Shown piece by piece: positions 12,496-24,303 of a stretch of DNA of 64,000 nucleotides; position 1 is the first letter of the stretch, and each line of letters starts with the position of its first letter. The notes beneath the pieces are model-generated. The model worked only from the letters and a program-made list of their open reading frames with translations. It was not told the origin of the DNA and made no database searches. Both the position numbers and the translations under genes were made by a program. The DNA is taken from positions 2,169,001 through 2,233,000 of the forward strand of contig CANTUR010000113.1 of the NCBI GenBank assembly GCA_947683625.1, given 5' to 3'. This stretch comes from Mallotus nudiflorus. Taxonomy: Eukaryota > Streptophyta > Magnoliopsida > Malpighiales > Euphorbiaceae.

Positions 12496-13415
12496 TGTTA
12501 TAAAAAAAATATTAAAAAAATAAAGAAAAATAATTCAAGGACCTCACAAGCACTCCCTTGCGTGTTTGCACTCAAATGATGGGGATGGTCACTCATGTTT
12601 AACTCAAAAAAAAAATTCACTCACGGGTTTTCTCACACCACTCGAGCTAATTTCTTTTATGCCTTAGGTGGATCACACTTGTAGAACAATTCAAATAGTT
12701 TGAAGCACTTCAAGTAGAATTCCAAAACTGAAATTTGCAAAACAAGTTTGAAGCAATTTGGTCACAAGAAAAAAAAAACAATTCAGAAGCAATAAATTAG
12801 GAAAACTAAAATAGATGCAAAAGACATATGAAAGAAATACAAAGATCTTTTATAATAGAAAATAAAATGAATTTAGAAGTTATTTTAAGAAGAAAAGTCA
12901 AATCTGCCTCAATAAGTAATATTCCTTAATAAGCAAGTGCTGTAAAGATATGCAAAATCCTTAATAGACAAGGAATACAAGATATGACAAGATCTGGTTA
13001 TATATGTCAATTATAAACTAAATAGGATTAAAAAATCTAAATCATACCTTATGATGATATTAATCACTCAAACAATATTCCTTAATGAGCAAGGAATAGA
13101 AGAATATACAAATATGACCTGATTAGGGTATAAATCACTCAAGAATCTCAATTCTTCCTTTTTAATAACTTTCTTTTTTTTCATGAATTTTTTTTTTACC
13201 TTCAACTATGAACATAAATCTAAATTTCAGAATGCAAAATAATTGACTAAATTAAAGGGAAAAAAACAAGATTAAGACTAACAAACAATAACAAAGAACA
13301 AAACACAAGAATAAAGATCAAATAACAAAAATGGAATTTAAAAAAATAAGAAAAACACAAGAAATCAAAATTAAGAATGAAAATTATAAAAGATAAAACC
13401 TGATCTAGGGCCAAA

Positions 13416-13427
13416 GCTCAAATACCA
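13416..13427 (-). other. primer-binding site
   Basis: Minus-strand TGGTATTTGAGC lies two bases from the 5' LTR. It matches the plant initiator-Met PBS (TGGTATCAGAGC) at 10 of 12 positions. Confidence 0.75.
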
Positions 13428-13429
13428 AA

Positions 13430-14299
13430 TGATACGAAACCTCCAAGAATAATCTTGAGAACCCCTTTATGTATTCGAACCCCCAAAGCATTAACTTGAA
13501 TACTCCAATAGTCAATTCAGCAACAACCCCTATGAATGGTTAGAAATCAGATTACTTAGATGATTAAAGAATTAGAATAAAGAAAATTCATTTTTGAATT
13601 TCAATTTCAAAACACTCCATAAAAATATGATCAATCTACTTGAATGTTCCTTAAAGCATGTATTCTAAACAAGAACACAAAGATAAAAGCAAAACAACCT
13701 TTAGGTTTTAAAAACTTTAATTCTGAATATTAATCTTTTCAACTTATATAAAATAAGACCTTTATATAGGCTTAAAGAAACCCTAAATAAAACCTAATTA
13801 ATATCCTAACTAAACAAGAAAATAAAAATCTTCTTAAACAAGAAAATATAATTCAACCTAAATAATAAAATATAATCCTGATTACATTCAGATTGATATA
13901 TAGAGCACATTGTTATGAACTTTTCACCATAATTAATGTTGAATTAATGGAAACCCAAAATATAAAAGTTATAGCCCTTGATGTAAACTTTAAGAATCAT
14001 CTTGAATCGCTTCATTTGGATCTATATTGAGTAAGATATGGCACATGTACTGATGTATATTCAGTCAGTAAAGTATTGTACATGATCTGATAATATTTTA
14101 TAATTTTAGCCCATGAAGACAATCGAATTAACTTGAAATTTCTTCACTAAAGTTATAGCACTATGTGTCAACTTTCCATAGAATTTTGAATTACCTCAAT
14201 CCAACTTCTGTAGAGAAATATATGACTAAAAAACTAAAGAAGGCTACCAAAAGACGAATTAATAAAAATTAAATCTTGGATCGCATCAGGATTATATCA
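13430..14299 (-). repeat. 5' LTR of the gag-only element
   Basis: The plus-strand ends are TGATACGAAACCTCC and GGATTATATCA. It is followed by the right target copy GTATA (14300-14304). Confidence 0.9.
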
Positions 14300-14383
14300 G
14301 TATACTCCTTAGCAACAAGAATCCTAAATACAGTCAACAATATTGAACTGAAATGTAGTAAGGCATAGAAAAGAGTAAAGAAG

Positions 14384-14516
14384 GTGTGGAAAAAGAACTG
14401 CAGGACAAAGCTAAGATGGAGCTTATTGTGTTGAAGCTTCCAAATGGTATAAATGTCAAAGAAAGGTTTATTCTAGGCAGAAATTCTTGGGATCCTTTTG
14501 TAAAAGTTGTGATAAT
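14384..14516 (+). pseudogene. broken exon piece, copy 3 (open frame; UBX-like?)
   Basis: This is the best preserved copy of the interrupted exon. Its frame is open up to the hAT terminus at 14517. It reads MELIVLKLPNGINVKERF and then WDPFVKVVI, ending with the target copy GTGATAAT (14509-14516). On the far side of the hAT element, at 22738-22752, the sequence continues in frame as GTGATAGTAACAAG and is followed at once by GTAAAA, a good splice donor. So the exon probably ended there. The LPNG...RF spacing recalls a UBX domain, but too little is present to name the gene. The gene should be non-functional here unless another copy exists. Confidence 0.45.
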
Positions 14517-15300
14517 TAGGGCTAAGCATCGGGTGAGTTCGGGTTGGTCAAGTGTGAAAGCTTATTTTGGGCTTTGTAATTTAGGTTGTTGAAATTAAGC
14601 CTGATGATATAAAATATAATTATTTCATTAAAAAGGTTGGCTTAGCCCAAAAATATTTTCAATATATAATAAATTAGGCATAAAGCTCTTATAAAAAAAT
14701 ATAGCCAACAGCCCACTATACTAGATGCTTACAAAATACTAAATTAAGGGCTAACTAAGTAGGTGTAAGGCTCTTCAAAAAATATGGCCAATGGCCCACT
14801 ACAACAGTTTATATAAAAATACACTGTATAAATTAAAAAATGAAGTATGAACTACTTTATCCTATGCATAACTAAGAATATTTACATTACATAAGATTTG
14901 GTCAAAAAAATGCAAAGCCACAAAATAGCTTGGCCCTCAATATAATGAGAATCTAAAATAGATGATCTACATAAAAAATAAATACAAATCAATTCAAAAA
15001 ATTTAAAAGAAAAAAAAATAAAATGAATTTTGAGGCTCAGATTATGTTGCTTAGATCATTCGAAGAATGAAAGCTCATTTTAGGGTGGCAATAACAAAAA
15101 AAATGCCACCAAACCTAGAAAGTTGAGAATTCATTAATCTGTTGATTCATAACAAAATAAGTGGAAGCTATCATCACAGCCTCAAAATTCAATTAAGTAA
15201 AGACATAAAAATTAGCATAGTAGTAACGGTATACTCCCTAGCAATAAGAATCCCAAATATAGTTAACAATATTGGACTGAAATGTAATAAGGCACAGAAC

Positions 15301-15919
15301 ATATGGCAAAATATTAACTAATCAGTGGTGCAATCACATATTTAGCAAATTTGAAAGTTAGTAAATCATTGAATGTTCACAACCCACACATCAAAATATA
15401 CATAATAGGATAGATTCATAATCAAAGAAAACAATAAAGATAAGGCTCAAAAAGATGTTTTCAAATCACAGAAAGAAACTATATTTCTAACAACTAATAA
15501 AATTTAATCACCAAAGAAACATAACTAAGAAATCATTTAAAAATCATAAAAAAAAAAAGGTAAAAGCTTCATTATAACCCCACAGACTATTGTGCCACAA
15601 CAACACATGTGCACCTAAAGTTGGTCACATTAAAGCAACACAGGCACCAAACTAAAATAGAGGCACATAACTTATGTTGCTAATGCAACTTCAACAATAT
15701 ATGCATAAGTATTGGCACATCAAATAGTCTATAACATATAAGCATAAATAATTAACAAATTCACATCAAACACATCAAAAATTAAGTGAGTGATGAGCTA
15801 TTTTACTGAGTTAGATTGCATGTGATGAATGGCCAACACCAACTGGGGCTAATTCTACAAAATAAGAAGACTATAAGCATTAGAAACAAAAATAATTAAA
15901 TATACAAATTACAACAAAT
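15301..15919. other. hAT interior without a gene
   Basis: This AT-rich stretch lies between the subterminal repeats and the 3' end of the transposase. I see no coding sequence in it. It is probably untranslated hAT sequence. Confidence 0.5.
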
Positions 15920-16052
15920 TCAAATACTATGTTAAAGAAGTTACCCTTTTCAAACTTTTTAAGATCCTCAGTTACCTCTTTAATTGAAATTTCATTTAAA
16001 GCAACTCATAGCCAATCTTGAATGCAAATTGGGGCTTCCACTAATATATGAG

Positions 16053-16057
16053 TCAAT
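16053..16057. repeat. target-site duplication TCAAT
   Basis: TCAAT precedes solo LTR A and is repeated exactly at 19300-19304. Confidence 0.9.
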
Positions 16058-19000
16058 TGTCACGACCCAAAATAGGGGCCATGACCGGCGCTAGGGAACG
16101 GGAATTCTTTCGAATCTGGAACCCGTAGCAAGCCTAAAAATAAAATAAATCATGCAATAATAACAATAACCATATAATATGCAGCGGAAAATAAAAATCA
16201 TAATATCATTTTCATATCAACTGGATTTAATTCAAAACTCATCTCTTCACATATATATAATCTTTAATACAAATCCAATTTCAATATAATACATCTCTTT
16301 AAAATAAAATACATGAAATCCAATACTTTAATTTACAACTACTGCAGTGTCTAGATAAAATAAATAAGACTCAAGTAGACAATTTACATAAAGAAGCCGG
16401 GGCGGAAGAAATCCGGCGTATCGACCTGCTACTGAGGTCTGAAGAAGTTGACTCTCCTGAAAAATAGTCAACGGAGGGGAGTCAGACCTCACTGAGTGAA
16501 TTACTATAATATATATACATACACACTAAGTGATAATGCATACAGTCAACAGTATATATAATATGTATATATACATGCAATTACACACAGATGCAACAAA
16601 ATCATTTTTATATAATTTATCTGAAAATCATCTTTTATGAAGGATCACATAGAACCCTAGAATATCGCAACCTCAGAAAATAGTGTTAAACAACACTCTA
16701 GCCATATAGGCTCACTTATTCCAAATATATCCACTTAATCCATTTAGACAGTAGACTGGCCCCGAGACACTAAGTCAACCGAGCTCCAGCAGTCTGACTG
16801 CCAGTGTGATTGGCCCCGAGACACTAAGTCAACCGAGCTCCAGCAATCACACCCAAACCACATCTCACACATATCAATAATCATATCAAATCAATATCCA
16901 CAAATAAGTTAGTATATAGCCTAAATACTATAGGCGTACCGGTACGTACTCGGTCCTAGTGCTGCCCACTAGGTAGCACGTTCTATTGATATCCTTCATC
17001 ATTAAATATAAAACATTCATTCACAATAAATGATGCATGAATTTAAATAAAATAACAATATAAACCATATATATACCGAAAATATACCAAAAGTAAACCA
17101 GGTATATTTCGAGTATATATATATCAAATACATTCAATCAAATTATAAATTAAGCTGGAAATATATTTAAAAACATTTTAAATATATTTTATTCACAAAA
17201 TATGCATATAATTTAGTATATACCAAAAATAAACCGAAAATATACTTAATATAAACTTAAGAAATAATCAAATTATTTATGCATATTTAATCAACATAAA
17301 ACATGCATTTCTAAATCATGCATCCTAAGCATATATATATAGTATAGTAACTCACCTAATGCGCTCCACGAGACAGGTCCGACGGGCCTGGTCCACTAGC
17401 CCTCGGTCTCGGCGCAACTAAACAAGAAATAAATAACCGATATCAGAGTAACCCTAATAGAAATCCTAGAATTCAATCTAGAGTATTAAACACAGAATCA
17501 AAAATTAGGGTTCGACTGGACATCACATTTTACGAGAATTCTACCGAAAATCCGGCAGAACCTCCCCTGTAAAACGGACATCTCTCTACTCAAAAGAGTA
17601 GAGCCGACCCTGCAAAGAAACACACTTCGAAATTCAAGCTCAACACAATCAAAATCCCACGGTCGGACTCCAAACTACAGTCCACCGACCGGGGTCCACA
17701 AACACAGAATGATTCCAGATATACCGAAAATATCCTTATAGCATAGAAATACATTTCATAGGTAGAAATTACATAATTAGCCTTAAAACACTGTAAAAAC
17801 TGATTAAAACTCATTTTATTAAAAAAATCGTATATTATATATATAATTGAAAATAATTCACGAAAAATAGTTTTAATTAGTTAAAAATACCAAATAATTT
17901 GTAGAAATCATTTTTATACCTTAAATAACTATTAAAACCAATTAAATTACATTTTTAGACAGTTTAGGGTAAAATTACCAAAATACCCCTATATATATAA
18001 ATATACCTAAATTACTTCAAAAATTCACCAAAAATCATACAATTATCCAAAACTAATTTTCTCACCATATTTATCAATAATATCAATATTTAAACTCAAT
18101 TAACCAATTAAATTCAAATTAAAACACATTTAACCTAATTTTTCCAAAATTCCATAAACTTCAATAATTAAAAATAAATACTTAGAAATTCATAAAAATT
18201 CCAAATAAATTCCTATAATTCATTTTAACACCTAATTTAACCATAAACTCCAATTTCATAATTTAAATAATTAATTTCCGAAAATTAGAAAATAATATTA
18301 AAATATTCAAAAATACCCAAAAATCCAAACAATCTCCAAAAATTATACAAAAATTCATACATGAAGATTAAGCTACTAGGAACAACATTTGTGAAGGAAG
18401 TTTCCATGAATCATCCAATTCGAAGCTCAAAAAAAATGAAAACCCTAATGTGACCGAATTGAGTTTTAGCTCAAACCTCAAAATCCACTTGATTTCAGGC
18501 CAAAAGGAGCTTAGAATTGGAATCACCGGAGCTCAAGGAGTCGATGAAGACCGGCGGTGCACGAAATGGTGGCCGGAATCGTCGTCGACGGCAAAAAGCT
18601 CAACTTGCTGCCATGGCGGATTCCGGGCGTTCCAGCGGGCTTCCGGCGGCCTGGTCACGTCGGAGAGGAAGAGGAAGGAAGGGGAAGGAGGTTGGCGGCA
18701 GTTGGTGGCGGCGAGGGGCGGTCCGGCGTGCTGGAATGGGAGGCGCAGTGATGGTTGTCGATCGGGAGAGAAGAAGGAGAGGGAGGGGGCAAAATGGTAA
18801 TTTGGCAATTCTTTTGATTTTTGACAAATATATACATATATATATACTTTATACTATATATTAAAATAATATTAAATTACACACATCAAATATACACCAC
18901 ACATAAAAATATTAATATTTTAATAATTTATACTAAATAAAATTAATTAAATAACAATAAAACAAATAAATAATTAATAAAATATTAGGGTAATAATAAA

Positions 19001-19299
19001 CCCTAATTAATTAAATATTCACACACAGGCTTTATTTAATAACTTAAAAATATGTATGAGTTCATGCAAGTCCGTAAATACATTTAAAATAATTAATAAT
19101 ACATTGTTTACGTGAAAATTTCCCCGAAAATACAAGTCCCGGGAAAATTTTACGTAAAACACTAGAAATAATACACAATAATTAAAATAGGTTTAAAATA
19201 CATATTAACTCGTAAAAATATCATATAAAATACAAAAATTATTAACACTGCATATCCCGGTACAGTGTAAAAATATTTTTAAAAACACGGGATATTACA
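16058..19299 (-). mobile_element. solo LTR A (long-LTR Gypsy, probably Tekay/Del-like)
   Basis: This 3242-bp solo LTR starts TGTCACGACCC and ends GGGATATTACA. On the minus strand it therefore runs TGTAATATCCC...GGGTCGTGACA, terminal words I associate with plant chromovirus (Tekay/Del) LTRs. Exact TCAAT duplications flank it and no interior is present, so it arose by LTR-LTR recombination. It contains a 54-bp tandem repeat (GGCCCCGAGACACTAAG at 16758 and 16812), splice- and polyadenylation-like AT-rich tracts, and a GC-rich leader at 18520-18800. Short frames in that leader are not conserved as protein with the other LTR copies and I do not call them genes. Confidence 0.9.
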
Positions 19300-22200
19300 T
19301 CAATGAACTCCAAAATACATCTAAAACTCTTCCACTGGTGCTAAAAGTTTATTCAGATGCAACAATGGAGATTGGGATAGCCAACACATCATGAGCTAAT
19401 TAAAAAAGAGTTGGGAATCTCTCAGAATTTAGTTTCCACCACCTCAACACATCAAAATTCCCTTCCTCTTCCATAATTGCCCCATTTAAGTATATTTCTA
19501 ACTTAGATTTCTTACTTCCACCACTGCCACTCTCCATCTTATACCTCTTGAACTTGCTTTCAACACCAACATAAGTTTTAAATTTGAATCACTCACAGAT
19601 TAACTGCTATCAACTATGAAGCTACCTTGTGACTAACTATCACTAATATTAGTATACGAAGCAACATAGTGAGCATACAACTCAAACAAAGTAGACTTCA
19701 CAATAGAGAATAAGGTTGAACCTCTAACATTACCATACATTTTAGGTAATGAGAACTCAAGGTATTCCAATTTCACACAAGGATCTATAATGTTAATAAA
19801 AAAATATCAAGTAATTCATTTTCTCAGGATCCCCTCATTATATATCAAACTTCCCTTTCATGTTCATGCCCATTAAGACCACAGAATTATCAACTGATTC
19901 AGTACACTCAATCAATATTTAATGAAGCTCAAAAATTTCACTAAAGAAAGTATTAACAGTCACATAATGAGAACTAGATATTCTCATTGTCATATCATAA
20001 AAGCGTTTCAATAATTCTATAAGTTTTTTAACAGACTGCCAGTTATATAAGTCAGGTACTTCACCTAAGTTTGCCTTAAATGCAAGCTCTTATTCTTCAA
20101 ATTTTTCAAATGCTTTTTCATACAAGCATGCAGTTTTTAACATGTCATAAGTTGAATTCCATCACGTACGCACATCAAGAGAAAAGGCACACTTAGTTTC
20201 AATACTAACTAATTGACTATACTCTTTGAACTTAAGCAACCTAGCAAGTGAATTTCTTATGTACCTAACTGCTTCTCTTACTCTTTTCATAGAAATAGAG
20301 ACATCTTTCAGAGCTTCTTACCTAACCTAAATTAATATGTGAGCAATGCACCTTATGTGTACATATTGTGTTCTAACAGTGCTTCCACCCCAAGAAATCA
20401 ATTTTCTTTTTAAAGAATGCTAACGCAAAGTCGTTAAAAGATGCATTATCTACTATGAAAATGAATAAATTCTTAATCCCCCAATCTAGCAGACATATTT
20501 TTAAAGAATTAGATATATATTCACCCCTATGTGAGGTAACAGGCACAAAGGACAATATTCCTTTTTGAAGCTTCTACTCATTATTTATAAAAATATGTAG
20601 TAATGCACATATAGTTAATTTTTTTTATATTGAAGTCCAAGAGTCAATGGTGATACTAACTCTTTGATTGTGTCCTTTTAAGAAACACTTTAACATGTGC
20701 CTCTAATCTAAATAGATATCAAAGCAATCTCTAGACACAGTCCATCTCAAAGGCATTTTAAACCTTAGACAAGCAACAGTCTTTAAATTTTTAAAACCCT
20801 CCTCCTTCAATAAATTTTATTGGAAGTTCTTCTACTATGACTATATCAGAAAGTGCCTTCCTAATTGCTTCATAGTCAAATTTCAAATTACCTAAAATCC
20901 CACTAGATAAAGTGCCATCAACATTATCTGGTTTAAAAGTTAACAATATTTATCTACTATTTTTACTATAAGGGTTCTTTAAACAAATAAGCATATGGTT
21001 TCTCAAAGAAGAGGTGTCATGTTTTTTGGGTTCACAGAATAATTTTTTTGCACGATATAAACATTTAGCTTTTACTAAATTGTCATTCTCATCTTTTAGT
21101 TACTCGTAGTGCTCCCACATAGCTGCTCTGGACTCATTTCCTTTTCTTTTTTTTTTTGTCTAGCTAGCAGATTGTTTATTGGACTACTTATTCTACTCAT
21201 CATTATGTGCTTCTTTTTGTGCTTCCACCTCATTCATACTAGCAATAACATTCCAAATAGGCAGTAGCCATCTAGTATGAACCAATATAATGAATAACAT
21301 TAACAAAATGAATAATAATATCAAAATAATTAGAATAACATTAATAATTTGAAAATAATATACCTTTCTTAGGTTGATTCAAATGGAAGATAGGTGGTTT
21401 TATCACACCCTTATAAATGAAGAAACAAATAAAATGATTCAAAGGCAACACAGATAGCAAGCTTCCACCATTTCCATTTTAGGTAACCAAAAGTAATTTT
21501 TCAATCTGCTTTCATCATTTTTTTCACATATACACTTTAGAAAAAAAAAACTCAGTATGTCAAGAGAGATGGTCAACAAAATAAAATGCAGGTGAAATGT
21601 CACAAACACTAACAAAAAATCAAACATGAATATCACACTCATAGAGACTCATAAGGTTATACATCGAGTCACAAAAAGACTCACAAAACCACATAACAAA
21701 ATCAAACATCCATACAAAGAATGTAAATAAACACACAACAAAAGACTCAAACAGACACAAAAAAGTCAAAAGTTTTCATAGATCTTTAAAAAAACCCTAT
21801 CTCATTGACTATAAACATTAAAAAAAAAACTCAATAACCAACACAGAGTCTCTCTATAACTCACATATTCAAAGTCACTAAGCCTCTTAAATTATTCATA
21901 TGCTAAAGAAATCTTCCAAATCTTAAAAAAATGTACATGTAAAGTCCACACTCAATGGATCTAAAAAAATTTCTAAGAAATTTTTCTCAGATCATAAAAA
22001 ATTTCTCACATTTAAAAACATTTAAGTTTTTCTTAAGAAAATCAAAAAAAATTGTATCATAATGCAAACATAACAGAACACGATACAATCAACAAACATT
22101 AAATAAAAAAAATTAAGATGGATCTAAACAGAAAATAAATCGATCTCTGTAAAAGAAATCATTACCCAAAAAAATTTTTTTGTAAACACATATCAAAGAT

Positions 22201-22555
22201 GGATCTAAGCATATATGATTGTATATGTGATTTGTGTTTTGGTGTTTTCTATAACCTAGAAGAAACACAGAGAGTCAAAGAGACAAGAGAGACCAGAAGA
22301 TAAAAGACAAAAGAGACTAAGTCCAAAGATAAAAGAAGTAGGAGATTTGAAAATGGATGAAGTGACTAGGTTAAAATTAGGGTCTACATAATAGAAAAGA
22401 GGAAGAAAAAGAGGGTGGTTTAGAGAGAGGCAGAAGGTTTGAGAATATGGAGAGTGGGAGGGCAGCGAGAAAATAAGGATTAGGGTTTATAAGTGTGTAC
22501 ATATATGATTAGGGTTAGGTTAAAGGGTAGATAGGTCACTGTAAATAGAGTGAGT

Positions 22556-22573
22556 GTTTGTGTGTGTGTGTGT
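22556..22573 (+). repeat. (GT)n microsatellite
   Basis: This short GT dinucleotide run sits in the hAT 5' region. Confidence 0.8.
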
Positions 22574-22745
22574 ATTATATTAATTAATTAAATTATCAGG
22601 TATTTAGGCGGGTTAGTTAATAAGAAGTCTCAACTGAATCGATCCCCCAAAATCTGATATTGATCTGTTTCACATACAAATTCGGTCGGTACTCTCAATT
22701 CGAGTTTTGCTGGTTGGACCATTTTTGCACACTCCTAGTGATAGT

Positions 22746-24303
22746 AACAAGGTAAAATGACTCTCTGCTTTGACTTTTAGTATTGAGGCTGCTGCTTTCC
22801 AAAAATAATAAAAATTAATGGTAATAATAAATATTAAGTTTATATACAAGCATAGTGATTTTCTTGATGATAGATTTTTATTCTAATACATGTAGAGATC
22901 TTGGGAATGTAAAGCTATAGGGCAGTCTAGTGTCGGAATTAAGGAATCTAGAGCGTCTTCAATATTTGTAAACAAATGCTTCAACTTAGTATTTGTTTCT
23001 GAAATCTTTATTATTAAGTGGGTGGTTTTGTGCTGTGTGGTTTTCTGCTTGGCCTTACCGTTTCTTTTCTTAAAGATGCAATAGAGGCTAAGTTAATGCA
23101 AATACTCTTAGTCTTTTATTAATGAAGCCATAACAACATCTCAATAGGAGGACATGTGCTGGAATGTTATTTGATAGTTGCTTCTCTTTGAAATTGACAG
23201 AATTGTTTAAATGTTAGATTATAATTAAACGGTATATTCCATTGAAATGGTATGTTTAATTTATTGCTTTTTATTCATTGTCTTTATGCATTATTTTATC
23301 TTTCTAATGGTGATATATGGTGTTTTGAATCAGTTCTGAAAGCATAAGGTCTAAGACAACTAGTAGTCCAACCAAGCACTGAATCTGTTATTGCTACATC
23401 TCTCCGTCTCTGTTTCAGGTATGAATTGGTTAACTGGCTATGTGTTTATTTTTTCATCACAGGCTAAATTATTAACTTATTCTTATTATAGAATCTAGGT
23501 TTTATTGTTATATTTTAGTCTTTACATGTATGAGCATGTCTCTTATTTTTTCTTTCAGTTTAGTGTCCAGTTCCTGACATTAGGTTTGTTGGTGACTATA
23601 TATAATTTTTCTTAGGAGTAGACACAACAACTTAAAATCACAGCCTAGATGTTACATGGGCTCATTTAGGATTGGGAAATTGTTGATATTTCTAGTCTCT
23701 GTGGAGCTTACTAGCATATTATTTAGGTAATAAAATGTTAGTCTAGTAATTGTTGGTCTAATACTGAGAGTTTTGACAATCACTAATTTTAGTTGTTGAT
23801 TATCCTAAGGATAGTATTGTAATGTTAATCTTTTCTTGGTTGGGCTGGCTTAGAGGTGTAAACATGTTGAACTAATCAATAGCTTAGTATGCATGAGTGT
23901 TTTCAAAAGTGCATAAGGTTACGCAACATAAATAACAAGAAGGATAAATGAGGGAGAATAGATAATTTTTGCTTTGCCAGGGAATAGTTGATCCTATTGC
24001 TAGGGACAGGTTGGGAATTGAATCTATCATTCCCTTTAGTGAAGTGCTTTCTCAAACTTATTGTGGGGAAGATGTTCATTACTATCTGTAGACTATTTGT
24101 TGTCCTTTGTATTTTATTTTTATCTATATTGTTTTATGTAAGAGTATCCGTCTCATTTGTACCCTTACGTAGAAATGCAGTCATTGTCTATGCATTTTCT
24201 ACAGGTTCACAAACCACTGAATCAAGTTCTTTCATTGTTGGTTGATCAAGAAGTTGGCCATCAGATTAAGAATCATTATTTATAATATATGCATATATAT
24301 CAC
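22746..24303 (+). pseudogene. introns and exon remnants of the hAT-broken gene
   Basis: After the hAT terminus the host sequence continues AACAAG and a donor GTAAAA. Further candidate exons follow. One at about 23341-23425 ends TTTCAG before GTATGA and has no open phase that I can hold. One begins after the acceptor TTTGCTTTGCCAG at 23979 and reads GIVDPIARDRLGIESIIPFS, then continues to a stop at 24090. One begins after TTTTCTACAG at 24206 and reads VHKPLNQVLSLLVDQEVG. These look like true coding exons by composition and splice sites, but I do not recognise the protein. A 225-base frame (23988-24245) overlaps them in another phase and is probably chance. Confidence 0.4.
24299..24303. repeat. 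target-site duplication ATCAC
   Basis: ATCAC precedes solo LTR copy II and is repeated exactly at 26277-26281. Confidence 0.9.

Larger units (their letters stand above)
10460..14299 (-). mobile_element. complete non-autonomous gag-only LTR retrotransposon (TR-GAG-like)
   Basis: The 3840-bp element has two direct LTRs, 10460-11328 and 13430-14299 (869 and 870 bp), and an exact 5-bp target duplication GTATA. On the minus strand the 5' LTR is 13430-14299. A PBS at 13416-13427 (minus TGGTATTTGAGC, close to initiator-Met) lies two bases inside it, and a polypurine tract abuts the 3' LTR at 11329-11341 (minus AAGAGGAAGGGAA). The ~2.1 kb interior encodes a Gag-like protein and no protease, RT, RNase H or integrase. 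This structure matches the published TR-GAG class, which must borrow enzymes from another element. It lies in the second copy of the hAT-end triplication. Confidence 0.9.
8455..15300 (+). repeat. tandem triplication: exon piece plus hAT left end (~1.04 kb unit)
   Basis: The unit starts GTGTGGAAAAAGAA at 8455, 9492 and 14384. After subtracting the 3845-bp insertion (element plus one target copy) from copy 2, the periods are 1037 and 1047 bp. Each unit holds about 125-130 bases of exon-like sequence (words TTCCAAATGGTA, AAAGGTTTATTC), then the hAT left end (TAGGGTTGAG-like at 8587, 9625, 14517), then subterminal sequence with repeated TAGGCCTAAGGCTCT and ATGGCCAATGGCCCA-like words. Copy 3 lacks about 180 bases after the terminus. 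Only copy 3 runs on into the rest of the hAT element. Confidence 0.85.
15920..21237 (-). pseudogene. hAT transposase (Ac/RICESLEEPER type), broken and split by a solo LTR
   Basis: Minus-strand order of domains, with many stops and frameshifts: start MNEVEAQKEA at 21237; BED-type zinc finger around 21150-21010 (AAMWEHYE, then CLYR where CxxC is expected, then HDTSSLRNHMLIC), so one zinc ligand is lost; VTSHRGEYI and FIVDNASFNDFA of the RNase-H-like catalytic fold near 20540-20400; FSLDVRT-WNSTYDMLKTA near 20190-20130; FYDMTMRISSSHYVTVNTFF near 19990; IIDPCVKLEYLEF near 19770; and the C-terminal dimerisation motif AIPISIVASE followed by TFSTSGRVLD near 19350. The motif resumes past the LTR at 16057 with LVEAPICIQDWL. 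The gene once encoded the enzyme that mobilised the hAT element. It cannot now make a full protein. Confidence 0.85.
14517..22737 (-). mobile_element. hAT-family DNA transposon
   Basis: The right terminus on the minus strand reads TAGGAGTGTGCAAAAATGG (ending at 22737), which is typical of Ac/Tag-like plant hAT elements. The left terminus is TAGGGCTAAGC at 14517, with sister copies at 8587 and 9625. The 8-bp duplications are GTGATAGT on the right (22738-22745) and GTGATAAT or GTGATATT on the left, differing at one base. An 8-bp duplication is the hAT signature. The interior encodes a broken transposase on the minus strand and contains a solo LTR (16058-19299). The two termini match only over the first few bases, so the element is old. 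Confidence 0.8.

Noticed and set aside
18450..18864. Overlapping GC-rich frames of 60-116 codons in solo LTR A
   Set aside because: They occur in several frames on both strands at once, contain no domain, and the matching regions of LTRs B and C do not keep them. They reflect the GC-rich leader.
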